A stretch of DNA of 64,000 bases from Neodiprion pinetum (lineage: Eukaryota; Arthropoda; Insecta; Hymenoptera; Diprionidae): the NCBI RefSeq assembly GCF_021155775.2, contig NC_060232.1, positions 11,754,251-11,818,250 on the forward strand, given 5' to 3'. Shown here piece by piece: positions 34,530 to 46,855 of the stretch (its first letter is position 1; each line of letters begins with the position of its first letter). Under the pieces are notes generated by a model. That model was not told where the DNA came from, did not search any database, and worked only from the letters and a program-made list of their open reading frames with translations. The position numbers and the translations under genes were made by a program.

Positions 34530-37500
34530 ATGCCGCGAACCTTGGCGAAAGGGCTCCTCGTCCTCCTGGCATTTAATTCCGCGACTTGCTCTTTCGCTCC
34601 TCCGAGCGTCGGAGGTGCGGCGGAATCCGCTCTTTCTCTGAGCGACATAACGCAGCGGAAGAGCGGTTCGGAATACGTCGCACTCGGTGACGGGAGGACT
34701 AGCAATTCCGAGAGCAAGGGATTCGACAAGGGCGAAAAGGGCTATCATGGACTGAACGAGGATCGTGGTCACTACGACGATCGGGACAGCATCCAGAAGG
34801 GATACGACGTCGGTAAGCACAGCTCGGGACAGAGTCAGTCGGTAAATCAGGGGAACAACGAGTTCAAACAGCACGGAAGCGGGGACTATAAAAAGGGCTA
34901 TCACAAAAGTGGCTTCACCAACAACTACCACAAGGACGAGTCGGGGAACAAGGCCAGCTTCTACGAGGACAGCGACGACGAACGCGGTCACAGGGGATAC
35001 GACAATCGCGCCGGGTATTACGGGAAAAAGGCTGACGACGCCTACAGAGACGGAAGGTACGACGGAGCCTTCAATGGGAGGAACAACGGGCATCAAGGAT
35101 TCTACGATAACGGTGCGAGGTGAGTCGTGTTCTATTCCCAGTATATTTCGTACCAGATGTTACGAGAAAATTGCCGGATCTTTGAGAAGACTGCATTGTC
35201 GGGATTTCTCAGTTTTCATTCAGCAACGGTTACCCGTGAATTTCACTGATATTTGAACTTTTCGATGCAACTGAAGTTTCCTTGTATTGACTTCAATTAT
35301 TTATTTACGTCAGACATGCGCGAAAATTTGAGTCTTAAATACATCATAGACTTTTTGTAAAAGCTTGGGATTAATCTGGCTGAACAGGGTATAACTTGTG
35401 GACATTTCGACGACGAATAACCAAACTTTAAATATTCTGTAGTACGAGTTCCAACTTCGCATTTTAAAAGTTTTTCAACCGAAATTCTTATCAAGTTACC
35501 ACTTTTAGTATACAACGTTCGTTCGCAACCTTTTGATACGCCAAAAACTGATCGATAAACCAATAGCAATTTTATTCGTAAAATAGAAAAAACTTATCCA
35601 AATAACTTTCAAATCAAAATGTTAATTTTAATATTAAATTCACGAAGTATCCAACAAATGGTAATTTTTAAGCGACCCCCCCCCCCCCCCCCCACTTCCC
35701 CCTTCCCGCACCCTTTCGAAATTGTAAGAATAGAAGTTCGAAAATGAAAATTCATTCAAATTTGGCTATACGGAAAGTTTTTTCCTTCTTAAAAATTCTA
35801 CAAGTGATGCGCATTACGTAAGGTAAACATTTTTCACGACAAAGTGCATTTAAGAATGCGGCATGTGAAAATTTTTAGCCTGACAGACTAATTTAAGTCT
35901 TAAACAGTCACGTCGGAGGACGGAGAAGAAACGGTTCCGATCTCCTGGGAAATTCATTAAAGGTATTAATTTTAATTTCATTAAAAATTTGTCGTAGACA
36001 CGACAATCGGCAAGGCCACGCTGACGGTTACGACGACAGTCGATATCACGATGACAGAAGAAACTATCTGCATGATGGTTCCGGCAGATACTACGACAGG
36101 AATGGAAACGAAGTTTATTACCGCAGAGAGCAGCCCTATCAGCAGCCTTATCACAGTCACGCTCAATACCCTCAGGCGCCTTTGGTCTCTGGACCACTCT
36201 ACTCCAGGGATTACCTAGACGCCCCACCACCAAGGTATATTTCCTCCGAGGAGTCCTACAGGGGCGGAAGAAGATTTGGGTAATTGTTGAGACGTTGTGT
36301 TTTACGACATCGCACGAGACAATGCAATGCCAATTACGCAGCCCTGATAATAATTATTCCTACAATTGTGTCTAGCTGGTATAACATGGCCGACGTGTGT
36401 TTTAAGTCACGTGAGTGATGCTTATTCCTTAAAAAAAAATGTCATACGTGCGATCTGTATTATCCCCAAATTGGCAAAGCAAAGCAAAGTACAGTCAACC
36501 CGGTGTCTATTTAAAAGATCTAACAAAAAAAAAAAACTAGCTGCGGTCAGCGGTCAATCACCCTGCGATTGTCCGGATCGTGATCGTGAGTTGGCCAGAC
36601 ATTCTGAGCCTGTCATGCTCTCTGGACTGGACATTAGTTCTGCTTGTAGTGTACCGTTGAGGAATCAACGTAGATTTTATTCTCTCTCCTTATTCGTATT
36701 CTATAAACATGCTGAGAGATTTCTTGGTTGCGTATTAAATTTTATGCGTGTTTCATAATTTTTGGTTCGTTGTAATATTCAGTTGAGATATATTTGCTGA
36801 ATATCGTTGTGATGAAACTTCTGGTCAAGGAAAACTTTGATGACTTTTCGACTCAAAGCCTTTGGGATTACTTTGATTTCGATATCGTTACTAGCATTTA
36901 TACGTATAGCAGAATGAAGTCTTTCAGAGGAACTAGTCAGAGTCGTTGGTGAATAGGATAAATGTGATATCGGTCGCGTTGTAATTATTTGATAATAAAT
37001 AACATGAAAATAATGTTATCAAAGTTTAGTCTGTTCAAACGATGGATGTTTATATTTCTATAAGTTACGAACGGTGGTAAATAAAGTCAGACAAATGTTC
37101 GATTCGTGAAAGAAAAGATTCGTTCACTTTTGTGCAACTACCGTTAATTACTGATTGTATCGATAATCTGGCGATAATTATGGTAACGAGAGCGAGACAT
37201 CTGAATCGCAATATATTTCAATAATTTTCTACCCTAATTGTTTTCAAGCATCAAGTCTGTCACAAAATAATTATACGGTGATGGAAACCGTAACTTCGCA
37301 TCTATCTGCAATCAAAGTAACTCGTTATAATACCGGTTGCCTTAATTAACAACAGCGTCTTTAAATGCAAACTTAAACTAGGTCACTCCTCCGAAAGTTT
37401 TTGTTTCACTCGAAGTGTGTGTAATTTCAAATAGCGGGCATGTGCGCGTAACACAATAGCGTGATCAAAGGTGGCACGTTGAAGACAGGAACTTCGGTAA

Positions 37501-40250
37501 AAAGACATAGCGGAAATCGTTACGAGAGCGTATAGCGTCAAATCCAGATCCATTACGTTACGAACTGACATACCTGTCGACTCTCTACAATTTCTCGCAC
37601 TGTCCTATTTCAAAGTTGTCATTTATTTTCAGCATTAAATAGTTGCGTGCGAAATACTATTTAAGTGAAATATCAACCTGCATGTCCACATCAGTTACAA
37701 AATTTATGCATTGTCGCTTTAGTTACAAGATTGTAAAAATTTTTCACGAATTTTTCCATACAACTTTGTAAACATTTTTCCGTAGAATCCATTAATTTTC
37801 GAAATATATTGAGTCCGAGATATTTTTTCCTACTAACGGTTGCAATGAATTTTCTTTGCTAAAACACAATCATTGTCAGATTTACTCTACATTTCTGACA
37901 ATGATTCATTTTTTCTTACGAAGCCTGTAAATGTGATTCTGAAATTTATCATTCTGTAGGTGTTCATATCGAGAAACTAATTTTTTTTAAAACTTTTTAT
38001 AAGATTCTGTACCATTTAGTTTCGATAGTTTGCTTTCGTTTCATCCGAAAAGCTCTGAATTCTTCGCAGATTCTCATTTCATGTACCTCTGAATAATTAT
38101 TAACTCTAATGAATTGTTTTGAATTTCTCTGAAAAAAGTCGAACGCTGTATCTGTACGTTCCACATTCGTACTGAGGCTCAATTTACTAAGTCAAATTTA
38201 AATTTGAACATATGAAAATTGTTTTTCTTTTACACTTATTATATGTAATACACTGATGAAATAAAATTTCTAAAATGAAATATAACAATTTATTTGAACG
38301 ACCACGGTTTACTTCATTCAAAACACGGATTTTGAACCAATTAATCTTCAATAGGCTGCACCGTTAGATGTTCCTGGCAAGAAATAAAATAGCTATTGAG
38401 TAACCCTACGTGTAAATCGAATTGCTTGCATCCTATCCATGTACTTGAAGAAATCTTGCACGGAAACTTGAAAGCTCGCGTCATATTACGAGTGCAGAAA
38501 TGTTTAAAATAAAATAAAGAATGCCATTGAAAAATATAGAGAAATCAGAGTTTTTCGGAAAAAATTATACCCTAATACGAAAAATTAGAAATTGACAGCA
38601 ATTTTCTGTATACATCGTACCTAAAATTTTCTTCTGCATTACACGGAGGGAAATAATTATTAAAGTCAAGTGATATTTGTTTAATTGAACTAAATGCTAC
38701 AGTCAAACGCGGCGAACACAACACTTATTTGATCCAATGAAATACTTTTGTTGGACGAAAGGCTTCCGACAACTCAATATAGAACTGAATCAAGCCTTTG
38801 AATGATCATGTTGACTATCATTTTATTCAAGATAAAACAGCGTCCTTGCAATAACATGAATTTGGTATCAAGAAAATGTGTGATTGGAATGATTAAAAAT
38901 TTGATTTAACACACCGTTATCGTTTCGTTTCAAAAATATGAAATTTTTGTATCAAAACAAATTTAGCTTGTTTGAATTCATGTTTAGTTGAGTCAAGAGT
39001 TCAAACGGTTGAAGCAGGTTGAATGAAATTTATTGTTACAAATATCTTTTGAATTGACTGAACCGTTAGAGTTATTCAAGCTCACAAAACGTGTTCTTCG
39101 GATAATATCATTTACAGTTCCGTTACCCCAAAATTATTGCCGGATTCACTCGATATTTAATGGTTAAAACCCAAAAACTTGTTGTGTATGTATAAATTTA
39201 ACACGTAAGAATAGCTTCCGTTCATTTGCAGTCAACATCAATTACGATAACTCTATATTGTGTATTATTATGCTTTCCTCGGTTGTAATCGGTCTGACGA
39301 CAAATTAGACTTACGTTGTTCGTAGTCGACTGAGTACCCGGTTTTATAACTCTCTCTGAAGCTACTCCTGTAGCGCGAAAGTTCACTGCCTGGTGGGCGT
39401 TTATGGTACTAGTACACTGATGGTTACGATCAATTTATTCTACTACTTCTTTCAAAGCATGTTGTTTATCTTTTATCTTGTAAACAAAGTAATGCTGCTG
39501 ATTCAACCATTTACGCCAAACAAGCTCCGATTATATCAACGAAGTACGTCGTTCAATCGATCCAAATTTTTTGTTGGCTAGATTTGTGTACTTATTTTAT
39601 CTTAAATACCTAATTGTTTCTATCAACGAACGTGCGACTTGAAGGAACAATAAATAAACTTCAAATGGAACGACACCAAGTTGACTCGATTTCAGAAGTA
39701 CGTCAAAAGGTTCACTCGAATCAATACTTCACTCGATCGTGATGAGAAATACTTTTGTTGAATCAAAGAATTCGCTTGACTAAATCGTTTTGACAAACTA
39801 ACTAAATCGAAATTTTTGAATCGAAGTCATCGTATTTCGAACAAATAAGGGATACTGGATTGAAGTAAATGGACTCCAACAACATCTATTTTGGAATTCC
39901 TTTCCCTCTGTGTATAATCTCAATTTACAATTTCACTACTAAGGTATTTTGCGTATTCGTACGGAGAGCAATACGCAAAGTAAAATTTTACCAGCAGTTC
40001 AAAATTGAGTAAAGTTAATCCATGAAAATAAAATTTGGACATTATCATCCGCAGATATTTTCCCAACCGGAGAGACTATCACGAAACGGAATATTACTAT
40101 CCTGGAAGGGGTCGCTCGTATGACGATCCTTACATTGGTGGTGGTGGCGGCTACCGTGGAGGTAGTTACGGAAGTGCTCATTCGCGAGGATACCGAAAAG
40201 CTTATCACCAACCACTGGACGCTCATTACGGATACAGAAGAACGTATTGA
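34530..40250 (+). CDS. Secreted Gly/Tyr/His-rich (DUF4779-like) protein, three exons, two possible splice forms
   Basis: Exons 34530-35119, 35998-36279 (or to 36234) and 40055-40250. The start ATG gives a signal peptide (MPRTLAKGLLVLLAFNSATC). The open frame upstream of it has only a GTG. The mature chain is rich in Gly, Tyr, Asp, His and Lys, with KGEKGYHG, DYKKGYHKSGF and NNYHKDESGNK, like insect DUF4779-type extracellular or cuticle-associated proteins. Exon 3 adds a Gly/Tyr tail (YIGGGGGYRGG ... YGYRRTY). Donors at 36235 (AG/GTATAT) and 36280 (GG/GTAATT) both join exon 3 in frame, giving 340 or 355 aa. Unspliced reading stops at 36281-36283, after FG. The 3.8-kb last intron holds a TA-flanked transposon. 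Specific function is unknown. Confidence 0.8.
35676..35693. repeat. Homopolymer run of 18 C in intron 1 of the secreted-protein gene
   Basis: An uninterrupted C18 run is followed by C-rich sequence to about 35712. It is strongly unlike the AT-rich intron around it and could form an i-motif, or a G-quadruplex on the other strand. The true length may vary. Confidence 0.8.
38642..39912. mobile_element. TA-flanked Tc1/mariner-like non-autonomous element, 1271 bp
   Basis: Ends CACGGAGGGAAA and TTTCCCTCTGTG are inverted repeats with one mismatch, bounded by TA at 38640-38641 and 39913-39914. The interior is AT-rich with many TTGAATCAA/TTGACTCGA-like words and no transposase frame. It lies in the last intron of the secreted-protein gene. 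The element at 43242 has similar tips. Confidence 0.6.
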
Positions 40251-40306
40251 TCGCATACCTGTTCCAATATTGTCTACGCAGCTACTACATGTACAAAAGA
40301 TGAATG

Positions 40307-40312
40307 AATAAA
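40307..40312 (+). promoter_or_regulatory. Polyadenylation signal of the secreted-protein gene
   Basis: AATAAA lies 57 bp after the stop in exon 3, consistent with a short 3' UTR and supporting exon 3 as terminal. Confidence 0.55.
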
Positions 40313-40371
40313 TTAACGAACATATTTTGTTAACATGAATAAATTTTAACTATAAATCCTAAACACACTGA

Positions 40372-40798
40372 CACTGTGAGAGAAATTTTTAGTTCCGATT
40401 ACCGCTCAGTCCTTGACTATTTTCATTTTTTACCACAATCGCAAAGCATAGTTCTAGGTAGGAAATGAAAATTAGTTTTCTAGCTGTTACCGGAAAGTCT
40501 AGTATCCGTTACTATTCTTTCCAATTACGATCACGGTTATTACATTTTCTTGTGACTGTTGCGAAAATTTAATGCCTGTGCAACAATAAATTGACGTTAA
40601 AGCCTTACTTAACTAAAAATGTAGAGTAATCCGAACAAACTGATTTTGCATTGCAATTACCAAAAAAGGATCGACAATAGCGCAAAATTGTTAGGCGTAC
40701 CTCGTTTTTCGTAATTCCAACAATATTAAGTTTTTTCAACGATACCTGTTTTACTGAATTTTCCTAGTTACTATACAAATAAAATTTTTCTCACTGTA
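40372..40798. mobile_element. Possible MITE with GTGAGARAAATTTT tips
   Basis: The left end CACTGTGAGAGAAATTTTTAG and the complement of the right end, TACAGTGAGAAAAATTTTA, match imperfectly. No clean target duplication is seen, and the interior has no gene. Confidence 0.35.
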
Positions 40799-41288
40799 TA
40801 TGTCGGAGTCAGAAGGGACTCATTCCTTCCATCGTTTCGTCCGTTTTCCATGCTTATCCGGGAATTGTAACGAATTCACAGTAACGAGAACAGAACCGAT
40901 ATATCTGGTTGCCCGACCAAGCCTGATATCTGCTATCAGCTTATCGCAATCTCTAGCCCTCTTGTTTATCAACTCTCCACTAATCCCGTGACCGTGACTA
41001 CGTTTGGTATACATATATCCCATAACACCTAAGGACGTGTTTAGCTTAGCTCATAACGAATCATCTCTCAACGAATAACTTGAACTCGTTTATTAACAAT
41101 TAAAAAAATACAGCATAACGCCAAAGAAATACAGCTTTATTCCGACCTGTAGTTATATACTTGAAATTCCTCGGTGGAAGCAGTGATAAGGTGTAGACTC
41201 CATTATTCTTTGGCAGTAGAATTGCTGAGTTGGAAGCGATATGCTTGCTACATACTCAAGGTCAAGTACACGAGGAAATCCAAGGCTG

Positions 41289-41597
41289 TCAAAACGATCG
41301 GATAAGAATTTTCTGAAAAATGATTATTTGATCAATTGCAACTGATATTGCACTTCCCGTAAAAAGCGACGCAAGCATTGCAGGCGCGTCACGCAATTCA
41401 ACACGACGCTCATTGCCTGACGAATGTAATTGCAAAAAAATGTCGAGTAACTGAGAATACAACTTACGACCATCATCCTGCTGCATAACCACGGAATTGT
41501 CATAAACGATTCGATTAAACATCGTCAGAAATACATTGAACGCGTTGAAACACGTCCGACGTACCCAATTGTACTCGGGGTCTGTGACATCATCCAT
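41289..41597 (-). CDS. Hypothetical 102-aa protein or exon
   Basis: An ATG-started frame on the minus strand with a TAA just upstream in frame. The composition looks protein-like rather than random (DPEYNWVRRTCFNAFNVFL, QQDDGRKLYSQLLDIFLQL). It is predicted largely helical, with no signal peptide. No family is recognised. The last residues before the stop (IIIFQKILIRSF) are less convincing, so a splice may occur earlier. It has no close gene partner. Confidence 0.3.
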   Translation of the reverse strand: MDDVTDPEYNWVRRTCFNAFNVFLTMFNRIVYDNSVVMQQDDGRKLYSQLLDIFLQLHSSGNERRVELRDAPAMLASLFTGSAISVAIDQIIIFQKILIRSF

Positions 41598-42455
41598 GAT
41601 GCCTTAGCTCCCTTTTTTATTGCTTGAATTTTTTACATAATAGACGTTAGAATTTGGAAAATAATTTGTAGCGGGGAAAGTGTTTTTCAGTAACACGTGG
41701 TACGGACGACGGTTTACTCATAGCGTGAAACATTCAATGCCAACTGAGTTAAGGGCAAGTTTCATCTTCTTTTTTCACGCAATCTTTGAAATCGAAATTG
41801 CCGGGCGTGGAGACTTGATTATATTCGTCTATGTGGTAAGATCAGAGAATAACCGGTTGAATCGAGAGGAATGACAATTTTTTTTTCAATTTGAAATATG
41901 ATACGATAATATTGCTACGAAGAACTGATTGCATTATTGCAATACGTACGTTCATAATTCGGGTAACACTGAACAAGAAATGAAAATTTATTAATTTTAT
42001 ACAGTCGTTTTTATTAGCGATAAATAAACTTACATATCTTTACAGTAACAATGTACGTCGTAACTCTCTGAAAATATATAATATCTATCATAATTTGTAG
42101 ATAATATAATAATATCTGTTTATGTTACGATAAATTCATTCGACACTTAAAAAGATAAACAGAAAACGTAACCGTATCTCAAACAATCGCAATCAATGCT
42201 CGATATATGTATATACTATATAATTATCTCTTAATTGAATTTATCTTCCAACAAAATGTTTCAATGACTGTGACTGCTGTGATTTCACACGTTGCGTTTC
42301 ACCGAAGAGAGATTTTTATTTTATAAATAAATAAATTCAGGAAAAAACGAAAAAACTTTCAACCCAAGTGTGATAAAATGTCAATAAGGCTCTCATTGCG
42401 AGATCCTCGCGCGTGTAAATTTTACAATACAGGTATAATATCTACAAATACGTGT

Positions 42456-42460
<5 letters not shown>

Positions 42461-42502
<42 letters not shown>
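42461..42502. repeat. (TG)21 microsatellite
   Basis: Perfect TG dinucleotide run, preceded by an imperfect GTGTGTGTA stretch. The region 41598-43241 has no recognised gene. Confidence 0.9.
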
Positions 42503-42503
<1 letters not shown>

Positions 42504-42742
42504 AATGAGTCGAGTTTATCAAAGTTTTATCGTTTTCTCCAACATCATAACGTGTTCCACCTAATTATGAAATTTTGAAGACAATTACCAACGTTGTCTA
42601 ATTGTAATATTAAGAAAGCGATCAAATACTAATTTGACACATGAAACGCGACTGCAACGATTAACAACACGCTAGTAGAGAATAAAAGGTGACGTATGAA
42701 TGATAGTAGAATAACAATATATGATGATAAAGATTTGAGGTG

Positions 42743-42776
<34 letters not shown>
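42743..42776. repeat. A34 homopolymer
   Basis: Uninterrupted run of 34 A. No retroposon body or target duplication was recognised next to it; assembly length is uncertain. Confidence 0.85.
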
Positions 42777-42778
<2 letters not shown>

Positions 42779-43241
42779 ACTCTCGATTAAGTCGGCGTTT
42801 ACGTAACGTAACGAGTGAAGCGATTGCATCTGAATAACAAATTTAATTTCGCATTATCGTGTATTGAATACATAATATTAATTAAAACTTACAATTTGTT
42901 TGTCATATACATCTGCCTATCAATATGGCTGCCGCGTAACTCAATATACATATTAATTAATTAATGACTCTCAGCCTCAAGCTGGCACCACATCGTTGTA
43001 GGAATAAAAATACGTGCGAGGTGTGATGTATAAACGCCTCGCGTTTTGTCTTTTTAACGACTGAACTTATTTTACGTAACGTTCTATTATACAGTTCTCC
43101 GTCGATGTGCAGCCAGCCTCGGTTTTAATTTTCGTATAATATATAGGTTTAAGGTATGCAGATTGACAATCGTATTTGGATAAATCTTAGTACTGTTACG
43201 TTATATAGTATGCCGCGGTTCGGGTGTAACAATTCACGTTA

Positions 43242-43625
43242 CACCGGTAGAAATAATTGTTAGACTGTGTGATTCTTTGATTCGATAAAATGATTTGCTT
43301 TTAACTGCCTTGAAAATACTTTGCTTGACATGAGAAAGTTCTTTACTTTTTTTACATCTAACAACTAGCAAACAATTTCAAGTTGAGAATAGTTTGATCA
43401 GTTTAATGAAATACTTTGCTTAAACCGTGTCAAGGAAATAGGTTCACAGCGTCATTGAATTACATTATTTTATAAAATTATAGAAGATTTTTCAATTTGC
43501 ATAAATATGCTAAATGATAGACGTAATGACAACTTTTTTTTATCTCAAGCAAAGTCTTTTCAAATCAAATGAAAATTATTTCATTGAATCAGAGATTCAT
43601 AATCTAAGAAGTATTTCTCTTCGTG
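43242..43625. mobile_element. TA-flanked MITE, 384 bp, related tips to the 38642 element
   Basis: The left end CACCGGTAGAAATAATTGTT and the complement of the right end, CACGAAGAGAAATACTTCTT, are inverted repeats. Imperfect pairing continues through GATTC at about 45 bp. TA borders it at 43240-43241 and 43626-43627. No ORF. Confidence 0.5.
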
Positions 43626-46600
43626 TATTTATATAATTCTATTACATACTACACTGAATATAATATTTTTTCACTAGTAGTTTCCATATTGTTAAATGTA
43701 TTAGGTGTATTTATTCGAATTTTCAAAGCTACAGATAAGTTATATATAATATGTAAGGGTTTATAGGTAACTGTTACAGTATAAATTTCGTTCACGAATT
43801 TAGATATCATCATCGAATATATTAACAATAATGTTTATAATACATTGCATTTATATCTGTTTGTATCTTTGTGTATGTATGTATATAGTTTTATATTTAT
43901 ATAATTAAATAAATTGGTAAAAATCTATACATACATAATACATCGTGATGCATATCTTGTATTCTAAATTCGTGAAAAATTTTGAACGTCACATTAATTT
44001 CTTAATTGTAATTCATATAACCGTGGGTAAAATGTACAACCAGCAGTAGCTGATGCAACTTTTATCGGCAGTGAGATGATATTTCTTGACCGCAAGAAAT
44101 ATCAAATCACTTTCCATATCTATTGTACCCAATATAATATATCAAAGCCAGCAAACTGCAATAAAGGGACGTGGGTAAAATTCCCAATAAATAATAACTA
44201 CATAACATTATCAGCTATGAATCGTGTGTTTATGAACGCTATTTATTACCGTTACCAGTTACGTGCAAAGCAGCAGTTATAACTGCGAATTAATTTGAGT
44301 TTTAACTCAAGACGCCCTCTAAGTTCGAGATGGCTCATTTAAAAAATGTCTTAGATCTTTTTCTTGCCACCGGAACGCTTCTGTCGCGTATATATATATA
44401 AGTGTTTATGTCGTTCGAATTAATGGAATATCTTCAACTCATCGAATTGGTCCTGTCCCAATAAAAATCCAATTTCCGGTGGTGATATACTTACAGTTTA
44501 AAACCTGTCATCATTTTTTCCTCTGCTTGATCCCGAATAATAGAGGCGTTACATGAGCACGATGGTTCCAATTTTCTGTTTCTTTTTTTTTTTTTGTTTT
44601 TCATCTCTTGCGTGTTTCATTTTTTTGTTTTAGAATTCTTATTATCTTTTTCTTTTGTTTTATTTATTTATTTTTTTTTATGGCCTATGTACGCAGGTCA
44701 AATTTGTTTCTTTTCTTTCAAATAATTTCCGTACGAATTTCGGGAACTTTGATTTAAAGTTGTAACTCACTTAATAATTTATAAAGTATAAAACGCCCTT
44801 AGATACGACATTTATAATTATGCATACCTATTGTATTATATACATGTAATAATTTAAATTTCAAAAGACATCGTCTTAGCCTTTTTTTTCACAATACAAA
44901 CTCACAGCAAATTATCATAGGCAATCGCATGTACCTTAGTACCATTACTTCCGAAACGGTATAAAAAAAAAGTAGGATAATTAATATTCAAGCGCGCATA
45001 AAAAAAAAAAAAGCAAGAACATCACCATTTCAACAATTTAACAATTTCTGTCATTTCTCGTGTGTATACCTACATGTATAACTATGAGTACATAATAGCA
45101 GGCGCATTTTCACGCCGGTAGAAAATATCAAAAAATGACCTCGTCGAAACTTCATGTATTACAGGTATATATTGCCTTAATAATGTTAAAAAGACGTATG
45201 TGAAGTGTATAAGCATTGGAGATACACGATCTCCTTAGCATTTGTATTATATGTTATTATTTGTCATATTCATATTCGATGGTATACCACGGCTCACTTT
45301 GAGCGTTATTATTTAAGGAGATCCAGTTCCAAAAAACAACAATTCTTTGAAAAAAGCATTTTGTTTGTCGACACGTATAACGTTGATCGATCGAGTTGGA
45401 CTTGCAGTTGTTATTTAATGATTGTATAACACGTGTTCTTTTACGAAAATGTGTCAATTAATTTCTTAGGATTTATCGACAAATCTCCTAAATTCAATAA
45501 AAATAGTTTAATGTAATCAATTAACAACAGCTACACGAAACCTAGTTTTACCATCTTGCGGATACTAATTCCCCTCAAATAAATACAAACGTCATAAGTA
45601 TCTCGTACTTGTCGATATATATATATATATCGTTATTTTGTAAAAATTGATAATCTCCGACACATAGCAGTTGCCAATGGGTGAACTGTTAACGTATAAA
45701 AATTAATCTTACAATGATAATCAATTACAAAATTCGAAGCATTCTCTTCAACGAGACTGTACAGCATAATCACTTTCTGATTCAGGCGGAGTAAATATGT
45801 TTTAAATTAGGTTGAGTTCGATTTTGTGTGGTACATAATTAATATAGTATACATACGTATACATATACACTACGTATATGTACTGCGTAATATGTATATA
45901 CTTAGTTGTATTGTCGTTTAATTGTAGGTAATATTGTGTTTGATTATTCACCATGAACAGTAAGTCAATAGTTTATTTGAACACGATCATTTCTTTCAAT
46001 CCATATACTTTTTGTGAACAGGTAATCACTACATTACGATATAATCGTCACACTAAAAAAGAAGAGAAAAACATTCGCGCTGCCAACGTTGATTTCGAAC
46101 CGCGGTTAATTCAATTAAATATTTACTTTAAATTCAGAAGTTCCGTTAATCAATCAATTATAAGATTGAAAAATTTAGAGAACAAAAAAACAGATATTTT
46201 TATCCGTTTTTATTTGCACGCCGGAACACTCCAAGCCAAGTGATTTACATTGTACGTAATAGTACAAAGACCTCTTCACCCTTTCAATCTTTCATTGTCG
46301 CTCTGCATTTAATCGTCAACGATAATGTTACCTTCATTATTTTAACTAATTATAATATTATGCTAATTAACGAACGTAAAACATATATGTATTATACGTT
46401 TTAATTTTAAAAATGTAGGACGAATCTTAGTACCTGTTGTACGTAATCGTAGGTACCAATCGTCTGAAAAGACAAGTTTAAAGGCAAGAATGAAATTGGG
46501 ATCACGAAAAGGCTCTTCCAAGTACAACTCTCTTCCCAATGAAAGAATTGTTCATTTACGTGCAGAATAGATACAATTTTTATCCTCTGCGTAAAGCGCC

Positions 46601-46855
46601 AAAGAAGCTTTAAAGAAGCTTCTTCTTCTCCTTTCCCACTTCCAATGATAATCTTCCCTCGCGTCATCATTAGTATGGTGTTAATTAGACTTTAAATCTA
46701 CATACATCTCAGCATTCGACGCAGCTGACCTACTGTGCAGCCTGACCATCACGCCCAACGGGTGGCTTTGTCGTTCGTGCAAGATGTTTCCTGAACTTAC
46801 CAGACAGATTCCGAGCAGTAAACCGATTCGCCTTTCTGGTCGTATTTCACGTGCG
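43626..46855. other. AT-rich region without recognised genes; likely 3' UTR/flank of the fusion gene
   Basis: Low-complexity T-rich tracts (44581-44680), (AT) runs near 45618 and many short open frames without domains. The right part probably holds the 3' UTR of the minus-strand gene ending at 46856; no decisive polyadenylation site was picked. Confidence 0.4.

Noticed and set aside
34458..35096. Minus-strand open frame of 212 codons over exon 1 of the secreted-protein gene
   Set aside because: Antisense shadow of a Gly/Tyr/His-rich coding exon; the plus strand has the signal peptide, splice sites and family composition.
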